A stretch of DNA of 15,739 nt from Caryophanales bacterium. GTDB lineage: Bacteria; Bacillota_I; Bacilli_A; RFN20; CAG-826. Below the pieces are notes generated by a model. The model saw only the letters and a program-made list of their open reading frames with translations. It did not search any database and was not told where the DNA came from. Made by a program: the position numbers and the translations under genes. Position 1 is the first letter of the stretch. Each line of letters starts with the position of its first letter. Shown in pieces: positions 1-7,626 of the stretch. The DNA is taken from contig JALEUF010000039.1 in NCBI GenBank assembly GCA_022781015.1, positions 1 to 15,739 of the forward strand. Reading direction: 5' to 3'.

Positions 1-44
1 AATGATTTAGTTGACTGTCGTCTTTGATTTGATATTGTAAAATA

Positions 45-566
45 ATGAATGATTCTAAGAAGGCTTTTTTTAAAGCGTTTGATAAATTAATCGCCGATAA
101 CGATTCTACAAATTTTAGTGTGGACGAGTTGTGCAATGCGACTGGATATAAAAGGCAAACTTTCTATTATAATTTTAAGAGCAAACAAGATTTTTTGATT
201 TCTTATTTTAAGTATATATTCAGTAAATTAATTGTCCCCATGGAGAAATTGGACAAAGAAGATGCATTGGCTTTTCTTTCTTCTTTTATAAAAATGTTTC
301 AAAAACGGAACTCCTTGATTAGAAATATTCTTTTTTCAGATGGTTACAGGGAGGTAATGATGGATTTTTTCAAAGAATCGTATATATCTAAAATTGTGCT
401 TTTAATGCCGTTTGTGAGTAAGGAAACTATTATTGTACTTTCTGGAACTTTGTTTAGGCTGGCCTTTGAATCTTCTTTAAATAATAAATTAGATTTTGAT
501 ATTGATTTATTGGCCGATGAGCTTCTTGCTGTTATTAAAATCGGCAGTGGAGATTCCAAAAAATGA
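45..566 (+). CDS. TetR/AcrR-family transcriptional regulator
   Basis: The product is a 173-residue DNA-binding repressor-type protein. Residues about 5-50 form a TetR_N helix-turn-helix: a first helix (KKAFFKAFDKLI), then SVDELCNATGYKRQTFYYNF, where the recognition helix carries the typical TFYYNFKSK pattern. The rest is helical and would be the ligand-binding/dimerisation domain. At 173 residues it is short for the family (often about 190) and resembles the DhaS-like subgroup; that is inference. The ATG has no clear Shine-Dalgarno site. A TTGACT at 11-16 with a weak TATTGT at 33-38 could be its promoter, giving almost no leader. It ends in TGA, which shows UGA is a stop here. It converges on the serine dehydratase gene; the target and ligand are unknown. 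Confidence 0.85.
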   Translation: MNDSKKAFFKAFDKLIADNDSTNFSVDELCNATGYKRQTFYYNFKSKQDFLISYFKYIFSKLIVPMEKLDKEDALAFLSSFIKMFQKRNSLIRNILFSDGYREVMMDFFKESYISKIVLLMPFVSKETIIVLSGTLFRLAFESSLNNKLDFDIDLLADELLAVIKIGSGDSKK

Positions 567-602
567 AAAAGAAAATAATCCCTCCGAACTTTAGATAGAT
601 TT

Positions 603-1823
603 TTATTTCAATATTTTTGCTAGTCCACCTAGCGATGTTTCTTTATAGGCGTTAGAAAGAGAATCACCTGTTAATTTCATTGCCAAGACAACATCATCAA
701 ATGACACCATGTTTTTTCTAATAGGTTCGATGTGTTTTGCATACATGTATGAAGTATATGCTCTTATGGCGCCGATCCCATTTCTTTCAATACACGGTAT
801 GGCCACATATCCATCCACAGGATCACAACTTAATCCCAAAAAATGTTCTAAAGCACATTCTGATGCATATTCAATTTGGTGAATCGATAAATTATTGATG
901 TAACATAAGGCGGCTGCTGCCATTGATGAGGCGGTTCCGACTTCGGCTTGACATCCTCCAATACTACCGGCAATTGAGGCATTTTGCTTAACTAGGTTGC
1001 CAATCAACCCTGCTACATATAATGAATCCCTTAATTTAGTTAGAGATACTCTTTTTTGTTTATATTCATAATAAAGTACGGCAGGGAGTATTCCGCTACT
1101 TCCGCAAGTAGGAGAAGTGATGACTTTATCCCCGCAAGCATTAGATTCGGCGACGGCATAGGCATAGCTAGATAACAATAATGTCCTTTTATCTTCACCT
1201 CTATTTAATTGCTTTGCTTCTTCATATATCGCTTTCGCACTTCTATATAGATTTATCCTTTTGTTTGGACCAGTAGGTATTTTTCCTTCTTTTTGTAACC
1301 CTGCCTCGATAGATTTGAACATGTTTTTTAAACACCAAAAAAGATATTCATCGATATCCTTACTTTCATAAAGGAGAGCAAAATCTTTGAAGGAATTGAT
1401 GATATTGTCTTTCATGAATTTAGTGACATCGGAAAAGGATTTGAACGGATAGATATCCTTTTCGTTTACCTTTTCATCCTCAAGGCAAACCAATTCCCCT
1501 CCCCCAAGAGATATATATTGTCTTTCTAATATCTTTTTATCATTTTCAAAAGCTTCCATCTTTATTAATAAAGGATGAATAGGAGTGGACTTTATATCAA
1601 AATTAACTTCGCAAGGTATAGGGGATAAAGCTTCCATTATGGACAAATTGGTTTTATGCCCGATTCCAGTCAATGCCAAAGAGCCATATAAAGTGACTTT
1701 TGCCTTGGCTCCTTTGATACTTATTATTTCTTTTTTGAATAATGTAGCAGCGTTATATGGGGCGATTGTATGGCTAGAAGATGGACCAGGACCATACCTA
1801 AATAATTTGGTTAAGGATTTCAT
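603..1823 (-). CDS. sdaA: L-serine dehydratase, iron-sulfur dependent, single chain
   Basis: The enzyme deaminates L-serine to pyruvate and ammonia using a [4Fe-4S] cluster. The N-terminal beta domain begins with the conserved GPGPSSSHT (residues 11-19). The alpha domain starts near TGPNKR (184) and contains ESNACGDKVITSPTCGSSG. Cysteines 291, 333 and 344 (GGC, LSC and IPC contexts) have the 42- and 11-residue spacing of the cluster ligands of the characterised Legionella one-chain enzyme, so the cluster site looks complete. At 406 residues it is shorter than the usual 450-460, because the beta domain is reduced. In many Firmicutes the two domains are separate sdaAB/sdaAA genes; here they are fused. 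No Shine-Dalgarno site precedes the ATG. A TATATT box 7 nt upstream suggests a very short or absent leader. The gene converges with the TetR-like gene, and no clear terminator separates them. Confidence 0.93.
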   Translation of the reverse strand: MKSLTKLFRYGPGPSSSHTIAPYNAATLFKKEIISIKGAKAKVTLYGSLALTGIGHKTNLSIMEALSPIPCEVNFDIKSTPIHPLLIKMEAFENDKKILERQYISLGGGELVCLEDEKVNEKDIYPFKSFSDVTKFMKDNIINSFKDFALLYESKDIDEYLFWCLKNMFKSIEAGLQKEGKIPTGPNKRINLYRSAKAIYEEAKQLNRGEDKRTLLLSSYAYAVAESNACGDKVITSPTCGSSGILPAVLYYEYKQKRVSLTKLRDSLYVAGLIGNLVKQNASIAGSIGGCQAEVGTASSMAAAALCYINNLSIHQIEYASECALEHFLGLSCDPVDGYVAIPCIERNGIGAIRAYTSYMYAKHIEPIRKNMVSFDDVVLAMKLTGDSLSNAYKETSLGGLAKILK

Positions 1824-1830
1824 CTTCTAT

Positions 1831-1863
1831 AATATAAACTATTTATCTTTAAATAGAGATAAA
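1831..1863 (-). promoter_or_regulatory. Serine dehydratase promoter with operator-like inverted repeat
   Basis: On the minus strand TATATT (1831-1836) lies 7 nt before the sdaA ATG. Just upstream, TTTATCT (1842-1848) and AGATAAA (1857-1863) form a perfect 7-bp inverted repeat with an 8-bp spacer, covering the area between the -10 and -35 positions. The position fits an operator. Which protein binds it is unknown, and the nearby TetR-like regulator is only a guess. Confidence 0.4.
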
Positions 1864-1879
1864 TTGATACACGTATCGC

Positions 1880-2257
1880 TTATTTTATATATTGAAGCAA
1901 TTCTAAATCGGCAGGAAGCCAATCTAAATCATATATTTCTTCTATTTTTAACCATTTAGCATTTTCTGCCTCGATTAGTTCAATATGAGGGTTATTTAGA
2001 TGACAAAAATAGACATCCATTACTAAATGGAAAGAGGGATAATCATATTCGATTTGCTTAATAAAAGAATCAATGCTTATTGATGCGTTTAATTCTTCTT
2101 TTATTTCCCTAGCAAGGGCTTCTTCTTTTGTTTCGTTTTCTTCTATTTTCCCTCCAGGGAATTCCCATTTGTCTTTAAATTCCCCATATCCTCTTTGTGT
2201 AGCGAATATAAGATTATCTTTTCTAATTACTGCTGCGACTACTTTGATTGTTTTCAT
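1880..2257 (-). CDS. Nudix hydrolase, MutT/CTP pyrophosphohydrolase-like
   Basis: This 125-residue Nudix protein probably hydrolyses a nucleoside triphosphate to the monophosphate and pyrophosphate; 8-oxo-dGTP or a modified CTP is the usual substrate of close relatives. The Nudix box is complete for catalysis: G36, E42, R50-E51 and the metal-binding E54-E55. The last conserved glycine is replaced by asparagine (ELNA). The N-terminal beta strand KVVAAVIRKDN and WEFPGGK (31-37) are typical of the MutT group. The length is normal for a stand-alone MutT. It lies 56 bp upstream of sdaA in the same direction, but each gene appears to have its own promoter. It has no Shine-Dalgarno site, and a TATAAT 10 nt before the ATG suggests a leaderless message. 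The exact substrate cannot be read from sequence. Confidence 0.88.
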   Translation of the reverse strand: MKTIKVVAAVIRKDNLIFATQRGYGEFKDKWEFPGGKIEENETKEEALAREIKEELNASISIDSFIKQIEYDYPSFHLVMDVYFCHLNNPHIELIEAENAKWLKIEEIYDLDWLPADLELLQYIK

Positions 2258-2267
2258 ATTGGATCTA

Positions 2268-2273
2268 ATTATA
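2268..2273 (-). promoter_or_regulatory. -10 box for the Nudix gene
   Basis: A perfect TATAAT on the minus strand is separated from the ATG by 10 nt, so transcription would start within a few bases of the start codon. No -35 box is convincing. Confidence 0.5.
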
Positions 2274-2393
2274 CAGATTATTATTTAAAGTATATGCATT
2301 GAATACTTGTTTTAAAATGACAATGGTTGGCATAATACATTATCTATTGAACAAAGTTTATATAGTTCTATCTAGCCCAAAAGGAGGAATTAA

Positions 2394-2686
2394 AGAATTA
2401 TTAGATACGAAAAAGAAATAAAGTGTGGGTTTAATAAATTGATTGACTTTGTTTTGTACAAAAACAAGAATGGAATTTTTACATTGATTTATAACGGTAA
2501 GTCAATTAAGGCGGAGTTTATACTTTATTTGAAACTGACAACGGGTTTTATTTTGAAGAAGATGACCCTCGTTATGAAGAATTTAATGCAATCGATTTTA
2601 AAAATTTAGAAACAGGTGAAGAATTTTTAATTGATTATAAAAGCATACCTAAAGAAGTTTGGTGTAATGGTGAGAGGATTCTATAG
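2394..2686 (+). pseudogene. Remnant of a small acidic protein gene, frameshifted
   Basis: Two adjoining reading frames together make one plausible small protein. The first frame gives NKLIDFVLYKNKNGIF then LIYNGKSIKAEFI up to about 2525. After a -1 shift in the run ACTTTATTT, the second gives FETDNGFYFEEDDPRYEEF, then a stretch ending VWCNGERIL and a TAG at 2684-2686. The alternating hydrophobic and acidic pattern looks like real coding sequence. No ATG fits: a good AAGGAGG at 2381-2387 is followed in frame only by ATT codons. With neither start nor continuous frame, decay is the simplest reading; a sequencing error is the alternative. The function is unknown. It resembles small hypothetical proteins with a beta-rich fold, but that is only an impression. 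Confidence 0.5.
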
Positions 2687-2760
2687 ATAAAAACCAAACA
2701 TCGATAAGCACATTAACGTAAAACCCGAAAGAAGTGGAACTAGGAATATAAAATTCTAAA

Positions 2761-2794
2761 TCGATTCCATTCGAATAGGTTCGAACGGAATTGA
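2761..2794. repeat. Long imperfect inverted repeat (15-bp stem)
   Basis: ATTCCATTCGAA (2764-2775) and TTCGAACGGAAT (2780-2791) are inverted copies with one mismatch around a TAGG loop. The stem extends outward by a G-T, a C-G and a T-A pair. No T-run follows on either strand, so it is not a standard terminator. It lies between the decayed gene and the tRNA terminator and could be a REP-like or MITE-like unit. Confidence 0.6.
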
Positions 2795-2835
2795 ATTTAT
2801 GCTTACGAATTTACGTTTATACTTCCGACATAAAT

Positions 2836-2863
2836 AAAAATCCCCTCAGATCACTCTTGGGGA
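2836..2863 (-). terminator. Rho-independent terminator of tRNA-Ser
   Basis: Downstream of the tRNA, CCCC (minus strand, 2862-2859) pairs with GGGG (2845-2842), with an inner AGA/TCT pairing and a GTGA loop. It is followed by a T-run (A5 on the plus strand, 2836-2840). Confidence 0.8.
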
Positions 2864-2877
2864 CAGATTTTATATGC

Positions 2878-2968
2878 TGGCGGAGGAATAGGGATTCGAA
2901 CCCTAGCTCCCGATTAAGAGACTACGAGCTTTCCAAGCCCGCCCCTTCAACCACTTGGGTATTCCTCC
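2878..2968 (-). tRNA. tRNA-Ser (anticodon GGA), CCA encoded
   Basis: The 91-nt minus-strand sequence folds into a class II tRNA. The acceptor stem GGAGGAA pairs with TTCCTCC, followed by discriminator G and an encoded CCA. The D-stem is CCC/GGG around AAGTGGTTGAA. The anticodon stem CGGGC/GCTCG closes loop TTGGAAA, so the anticodon is GGA (plus-strand positions 2932-2934) and reads UCC/UCU. A long variable arm (GTCTC...GGGAG) is typical of serine tRNAs. The T-arm is TAGGG-TTCGAAT-CCCTA. An open reading frame across this region on the plus strand is an artefact. Confidence 0.97.
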
Positions 2969-2993
2969 GTTTTTGCCTTTTTAGGCAAGGAAG

Positions 2994-3022
2994 ATTATAT
3001 GTTTTTATTTCATGCGGTGCAA
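2994..3022 (-). promoter_or_regulatory. Promoter of tRNA-Ser
   Basis: On the minus strand TTGCAC (3022-3017) is followed after exactly 17 nt by TATAAT (2999-2994). Transcription would start about 20 nt upstream of the tRNA. The leader contains a small hairpin, TTGCCT/AGGCAA with an A-rich loop, in the interval removed by 5' processing. Confidence 0.8.
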
Positions 3023-3040
3023 CGTTTTTTTGCTTAGCTA

Positions 3041-3049
3041 TGCTATAAT
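3041..3049 (+). promoter_or_regulatory. Extended -10 promoter of the pseudouridine synthase gene
   Basis: TGCTATAAT is a perfect extended -10 element, 9 nt before the ATG at 3059. No Shine-Dalgarno site fits in between, so the message is probably leaderless. It diverges from the tRNA-Ser promoter. Confidence 0.65.
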
Positions 3050-3058
3050 CTAGCTTGT

Positions 3059-4024
3059 ATGCAAGAAATCGTTGTAAATTCATCATCATCAGGACAAAAA
3101 ATAGAGAAATTTGTTAAGAAATATCTTTCGGATGCTCCTCTTGGTTTTATATACAAAGCTTTTAGGAAGAAGGATATAAAAATCAATGGGCATTGGGTTA
3201 AAAAAGATGCCGTTGTCAAAGAAGGGGATGTAGTTAGAATCTATGTCACTGACAAACAACTAGAAGATTTTAAAAAACCACGTCCAGTTGCTAAAAAAGA
3301 ATTTATCTACCCAATCGCATATGAAGACAATAATGTCTTAATTGTAGATAAGCCAGCAGGGGTTTTAGTATATGGGGATAAATTAGGCAATAGGGAAACA
3401 CTTGGCAATGCAGTGCTAGATTATCTTTATCTAAAAGGAGAATACGATCCTTATAATGCAAGTTTTGTTCCTTCTCCCGCCCATAGATTAGATAGAAATA
3501 CATCTGGACTTATTATTTATGGCAAGACTGATGCTGCTTTAAAAGAACTTACCGATATTTTCAAAGAAAGAAAAGATATATCAAAATATTACCTTACTTT
3601 GGTAAAAGGGGTTCTTGAGGGAAGTGGCAAGATTGATAAGCCTCTTTATAAAGATTCTAATGCAGGAAGAGTATATATACGTTCAGTCGAACAAGGTGGC
3701 AAAAAGGCCCTTACTAAATATAAAGTTGTAGAGAATTATAAGGATTATACCCTTGTTGAAGCAGAATTATGTACAGGAAGGACCCATCAATTACGTGTCC
3801 ATTTTGCTTCAATTGGCCATCCTATAATCGGAGATGATAAATATGGGGACTTCTCTTTAAACAAAAAGATATCTTCTTTAGTCAAGTTAGAAGGTCAATT
3901 CCTCCATGCGTATAAGATTGAATTTGGGACATTAAATGGAGTTTTATCTAACTTATCTAATAAGGTTTTTATTTCCCCTTTAAGTGATTCTTATCGATTA
4001 ATGATTGAAAAGTTAACTAAATGA
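3059..4024 (+). CDS. RluA-family rRNA pseudouridine synthase (RluC/RluD-like)
   Basis: The enzyme isomerises specific uridines in RNA, most likely 23S rRNA, to pseudouridine. Residues about 12-65 form an S4 RNA-binding domain (FVKKYLSDAPLGFIYKAFRK, then KINGHWVKKD and VVKEGDVVRIY). The catalytic domain starts at YEDNNVLIVDKPAG (88-101). The active-site motif HRLDRNTSG (142-150) holds the catalytic Asp145. The later GRTHQLRVHFASIGHPIIGDD is the conserved RluA-family C-terminal motif. The length (321) is normal for RluC/RluD. It overlaps the next upstream start candidate of the mutase by 4 nt (ATGA). The exact modified position (for example RluC or RluD sites) cannot be told from sequence. Confidence 0.93.
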   Translation: MQEIVVNSSSSGQKIEKFVKKYLSDAPLGFIYKAFRKKDIKINGHWVKKDAVVKEGDVVRIYVTDKQLEDFKKPRPVAKKEFIYPIAYEDNNVLIVDKPAGVLVYGDKLGNRETLGNAVLDYLYLKGEYDPYNASFVPSPAHRLDRNTSGLIIYGKTDAALKELTDIFKERKDISKYYLTLVKGVLEGSGKIDKPLYKDSNAGRVYIRSVEQGGKKALTKYKVVENYKDYTLVEAELCTGRTHQLRVHFASIGHPIIGDDKYGDFSLNKKISSLVKLEGQFLHAYKIEFGTLNGVLSNLSNKVFISPLSDSYRLMIEKLTK

Positions 4025-4050
4025 TACAAAAATATTTTTGGGAGAAAAAT

Positions 4051-5766
4051 ATGGATTACATTGCTAATTACAATAGATGGTTAAATTCTTCTAAAGTTTC
4101 TAAAGAAGATAAATTGGTCTTGCTTTCTATGAATGAGCAAGAAAAGGCCGATGCATTCTATAAAGATGCAGAATTCGGCACAGGTGGAATGAGAGGAATA
4201 CTTGGCCCTGGAACGAATAGATTAAATGAACATACAATAACTAGGGTTGCCATTGCCTTTGGGTTATTCGTTAAGAAGACATATGAAGATGCTTCTAGAA
4301 AAGGAATAGTCATCTCTCATGACAATAGACATTTTTCTAGGGAATTTACTTTATTAAGCGCAAGAATACTTAACAAAATGGGCATCAATACCTATATATT
4401 TGATGATTTACGTCCTACTCCAGAATTATCTTTTGCAGTTAGGGAATTAGGTTGTGTTGGTGGAATTATGGTTACCGCTAGCCATAATCCAAAGCAATAT
4501 AACGGCTATAAGGTTTATGATGATACTGGTTGTCAATTAGTTCCAGATACCATCCAGCCAATGCTAGATATCCTTAAGGAACTTCCAAATGAACTAGATG
4601 TAGTCATCCCTTCTAGCGAAGTTAAGGGAATAAATAAGGTAATCCCTACATCTTTGGATGATAAATATTGCGATTTGGTTTTAGGATGTCAAATTCATCC
4701 TGAATTAGATAAAAAAGGCTTTAAGGTTATCTATTCTCCTCAACACGGGGCTTCTTATGAATCAGCCTTAAAAGTGTTCTCTCAAGCTGGGTATGAAATA
4801 ATCCCAGTTAAGGAACAATGCGTCCATGATCCTAATTTTGGGGCGACTAAATCACCTAATCCAGAAGTAGCATCTGCCTGGGAACTTGAACTTGAATATG
4901 CAAAAAATAACCATGCCGATTTATGTGTCATGACTGATCCCGATGGAGATAGATGTGGTTTAGCATATCTTTCAAGCAAAGGAAATTATGAAAGATTGAC
5001 CGGAAACCAATCTGGTGCCTTGTTAATCGATTACCTTTTCTCTAATTACCTTGAATTAGGGATAATGCCAAAAGATCCAGTCATGTATGATACGATTGTC
5101 ACTTCTGATCTAGGAAGAGAAGTGGCCAGGCATTATGGAGTTAAAGTTGAATCCTTCCTTACTGGGTTTAAATATATCGGAGAAAGAATCCATCATTATG
5201 AATTATTAGGCAATGGACCAACTTTTGTCTTTGGCTATGAAGAATCATATGGATGTCTAATAAAGCCTTTCGTCCGTGATAAAGATGGGGTACAGGCAAT
5301 TCTACTTTATTCTGAAATGGCTTTATATTACAAAAGGAAAGGCTTATGCCTAGATGAAGCATATAAGAATCTAGAAGAAAGATTTGGATATCATTTTGCT
5401 ACCTTAAAAGATGCTTATTTTGAAGGCATGGAAGGTAATCAAACCATGGCTAGGTTAATGAAGGAACTACATGAAACCCCGTTAACTGAATTGGCAGGAT
5501 TAAAGATTTCTTCGGTTGAAGATTATCTCCATGATGTCATTACTTATAGCGACGGTAAGAAGGAAGATATCGTCGGATTGCCAGTTTCTGATGTCCTTAA
5601 ATATAGATTTGAAGATGGTTCAACCTTAGCTATTAGGCCTAGTGGGACTGAGCCAAAAGTCAAATTCTATATAGAGACTAAAGGAAAAACCGATTCCAAT
5701 TTAGAAACAAAAGCCGCCTCAATTTATAAAGGCATCATGTCTAAGCTTGGCTTAGAGGTTAAATAA
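4051..5766 (+). CDS. pgcA: Phosphoglucomutase / phosphomannomutase
   Basis: The enzyme interconverts hexose 1- and 6-phosphates (glucose, possibly mannose) and supplies sugar phosphates for envelope glycans. Four landmarks of the alpha-D-phosphohexomutase family are present: FGTGGMRG near residue 42, the phosphoserine loop TASHNPKQYNGYKVY (Ser about 144), the metal loop DPDGDR (about 296-301) and the sugar-specificity loop GYEESYG. RPSGTEPKVKFY near the C terminus binds phosphate. I chose the ATG at 4051, because GGGAG sits 6 nt before it and the N terminus MDYIANYNRW then matches the start of Bacillus PgcA. A start at 4021, overlapping the rlu stop, would add 10 residues but has no Shine-Dalgarno site. 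At 571 residues the length is normal. It is probably co-transcribed with the rlu gene. Confidence 0.94.
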   Translation: MDYIANYNRWLNSSKVSKEDKLVLLSMNEQEKADAFYKDAEFGTGGMRGILGPGTNRLNEHTITRVAIAFGLFVKKTYEDASRKGIVISHDNRHFSREFTLLSARILNKMGINTYIFDDLRPTPELSFAVRELGCVGGIMVTASHNPKQYNGYKVYDDTGCQLVPDTIQPMLDILKELPNELDVVIPSSEVKGINKVIPTSLDDKYCDLVLGCQIHPELDKKGFKVIYSPQHGASYESALKVFSQAGYEIIPVKEQCVHDPNFGATKSPNPEVASAWELELEYAKNNHADLCVMTDPDGDRCGLAYLSSKGNYERLTGNQSGALLIDYLFSNYLELGIMPKDPVMYDTIVTSDLGREVARHYGVKVESFLTGFKYIGERIHHYELLGNGPTFVFGYEESYGCLIKPFVRDKDGVQAILLYSEMALYYKRKGLCLDEAYKNLEERFGYHFATLKDAYFEGMEGNQTMARLMKELHETPLTELAGLKISSVEDYLHDVITYSDGKKEDIVGLPVSDVLKYRFEDGSTLAIRPSGTEPKVKFYIETKGKTDSNLETKAASIYKGIMSKLGLEVK

Positions 5767-6549
5767 ATTAGTTAAAGTTAGGGCAACGCCTTCCTGGTCG
5801 TTGCCTTTTTTTGTTATTGGGAATCTATCTAATAAGGTTTTTGATTTAGCGTTTTTCATGGCGAAAGAAGTGCCACACACTTCTAGCATCGATAAATCAT
5901 TAAAAGAATCCCCAAAGGCAATCCTATCCTCTTTATCTATATTATAAATAGAGGCAATATATTCAATCGCATTACCTTTATTCACGTTTTCGATATAGAG
6001 CTCGCTATAGAAACGATTTCTCCAATGACGTAATTTGATGTTGCCAAGATTAGATGTTAATTCGTTTAGTTTTTCTCTATCCTTTTTATGTGTTTTAAAA
6101 ACGGCAGAGAAAACTCCTTCGGTAGGAAAAGAATCAATCTTACCAAATTTGGTAATTATTCCTTCATAAGGAAAATAACGTTTTAGATATCTATCTTCTT
6201 TTGATGCATATAGGTAATTTGAATCATCAAGGATGGAAGAGATAAATATATCCTTCCCTTTTTTTAATATTTCTAACGGAATTTTAGAGGGGATAGAAAA
6301 TTCTTTGTTAGGAAAAGAAGGGTCAAAAGGAGAATAAATATAAGCCCCGTTATAGGAAACTAAAGGAGCATTGCAACCAATGCGATTATATATAGGGAGC
6401 AATGACCTAGTAGGCCTTCCTGATATCAAAACAACTACATGCCCCTTTTGGATTAGCTTCTGCAATACGTTTTTTGATAATTCGCCTAAAGATTCATCCT
6501 TCCTTAACAAAGTTCCATCTAAATCGATAGCGATTAATTTATTCTTCAT
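5752..6549 (-). CDS. Cof-type HAD-superfamily sugar/nucleotide phosphatase
   Basis: This 265-residue protein is a class IIB (Cof-type) haloacid-dehalogenase hydrolase, which usually removes phosphate from sugar phosphates or flavin/pyridoxal phosphates. Motif I is IDLDGTLL (Asp9 nucleophile, Asp11), motif II ISGRP (43-47), and motif IV GDSFNDLSML supplies the Mg-binding aspartates. A cap domain lies between motifs II and III. Its ATG lies inside the end of trpS (11-nt overlap, ATGAAGAATAA), so translation is probably coupled to trpS. Its last five codons overlap the phosphoglucomutase end, and the mutase terminator hairpin lies inside its codons for GNDQEGVA, a conserved Cof-family stretch. 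The substrate is unknown. Confidence 0.9.
   Translation of the reverse strand: MKNKLIAIDLDGTLLRKDESLGELSKNVLQKLIQKGHVVVLISGRPTRSLLPIYNRIGCNAPLVSYNGAYIYSPFDPSFPNKEFSIPSKIPLEILKKGKDIFISSILDDSNYLYASKEDRYLKRYFPYEGIITKFGKIDSFPTEGVFSAVFKTHKKDREKLNELTSNLGNIKLRHWRNRFYSELYIENVNKGNAIEYIASIYNIDKEDRIAFGDSFNDLSMLEVCGTSFAMKNAKSKTLLDRFPITKKGNDQEGVALTLTNLFNL
5782..5812 (+). terminator. Terminator of the rlu-pgcA transcript, inside the HAD gene
   Basis: GGCAACG (5782-5788) and CGTTGCC (5799-5805) form a perfect 7-bp GC-rich stem with a 10-nt loop, followed by T7 (5806-5812). It ends rightward transcription while lying within the coding 3' part of the leftward HAD gene. Confidence 0.9.
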
Positions 6550-7534
6550 CTATATCTAGTAATCCGACAGCGTGTTTTACTCTTGCTAATGTTTTTGAAG
6601 CGACAGCTTTGGCTTTTTCTCTTCCTTGCCTTAATACTTCAATATATTCCTTACTATCAAGGAAGTGGTGGTATCTAGCTTGGAATGGTTCGATTTCTTC
6701 AATGACAGCATCAGCGACCGCTTTCTTAAAATCGCCATACCTATAATCTTTAAATAATGCCTCAGCCTCTTCGATACTTATTTCCTTTAAAGCGGCATAT
6801 ATTGTTAATAAGTTAGAGATACCAGGCTTATTTTCCTTATCATATTTGACTTCGCTTCCTGAATCGGTGACAGCAGACATGATTTTCTTTCTGATTGTTT
6901 TTAAATCATCTAGAAGGAAAATATCTCCTTTTGGATCGGATTTGGACATTTTTACACTTGGGTTAGTTAATGACATAATCCTAGCCCCGACTTTATTCAT
7001 TTGGTATTTTGGTTCGATTAATGTATTTTCCCCATACCTAGAATTCATTCTCTTTACTAGGTCTCTAGTAAGTTCGACGTGTTGGACTTGATCTTCTCCA
7101 ACTGGAACAATGTCGGCATCATAAAGAACGATATCTGCTGCCATTAAGACTGGATAGGCGAATAACCCCAATCCAATCGCAGATTCTTTCATCTTGGCTG
7201 ATTTATCTTTGAACTGTGTCATCCTAGATAATTCGCCCATATATAGATAGTTTTGTAATATGGCATTTAATTCAGCGTGTTCAGAAACGGTGGATTGTAG
7301 GAATATGGTTGTTTTCTTTGGGTCTAATCCAGATGCTAGATAAAAACATGCTATATCCCTAGTGTTGTTATTTAAAAATGTAGGATCTATAGGCAAAGTT
7401 AAGGCGTGGAGATCTGCGATAAAGATGAATACCTCTCCTTGGTCTTGGAAATCCTTAAAATGCTTTAAAGCCCCGATATAATTTCCTAATGTTAAATTTC
7501 CTGTTGGTTTAATCCCGGATAGAATACGTCTCAT
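6539..7534 (-). CDS. trpS: Tryptophanyl-tRNA synthetase
   Basis: The enzyme charges tRNA-Trp with tryptophan. It is a class Ic synthetase with the HIGH-equivalent TLGNYIG at residues 15-21 and the KMSKS loop at 195-199, inside NPSVKMSKSDPKGD. The N terminus MRRILSGIKPTGNLTLGNYIG and the stretch GEDQVQHVELTRDLVKR are diagnostic of bacterial TrpRS. The length of 331 is standard. The ATG has AGAAGGA 4-5 nt upstream and a minus-strand TAAAAT box at 7561-7556. That leaves a leader of only about 15 nt, so there is no room for a T-box riboswitch, which often controls trpS in Firmicutes. It is first in a two-gene unit with the HAD phosphatase. Confidence 0.97.
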   Translation of the reverse strand: MRRILSGIKPTGNLTLGNYIGALKHFKDFQDQGEVFIFIADLHALTLPIDPTFLNNNTRDIACFYLASGLDPKKTTIFLQSTVSEHAELNAILQNYLYMGELSRMTQFKDKSAKMKESAIGLGLFAYPVLMAADIVLYDADIVPVGEDQVQHVELTRDLVKRMNSRYGENTLIEPKYQMNKVGARIMSLTNPSVKMSKSDPKGDIFLLDDLKTIRKKIMSAVTDSGSEVKYDKENKPGISNLLTIYAALKEISIEEAEALFKDYRYGDFKKAVADAVIEEIEPFQARYHHFLDSKEYIEVLRQGREKAKAVASKTLARVKHAVGLLDIDEE

Positions 7535-7555
7535 AAAATCCTTCTTTCAGAAGAT

Positions 7556-7561
7556 ATTTTA
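7556..7561 (-). promoter_or_regulatory. -10 box for trpS
   Basis: TAAAAT on the minus strand is 21 nt before the trpS ATG, with the Shine-Dalgarno AGAAGGA between them. The -35 box is weak. No tRNA-responsive leader is visible. Confidence 0.45.
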
Positions 7562-7626
7562 CACGATAAACAATAAATGTTTATAGGGACATAATTTATT
7601 CGTAATAATTTCTTTTATCATTTTAC

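Noticed and set aside
2317..2421. Small open reading frame of 34 codons before the decayed gene
   Set aside because: It has no Shine-Dalgarno site, and its end overlaps the AAGGAGG and the pseudogene. It reads as chance or as part of the same decay.
2791..3048. Open reading frame of 85 codons on the plus strand
   Set aside because: It runs across the antisense of tRNA-Ser and its terminator, and its codons are explained by the tRNA sequence.
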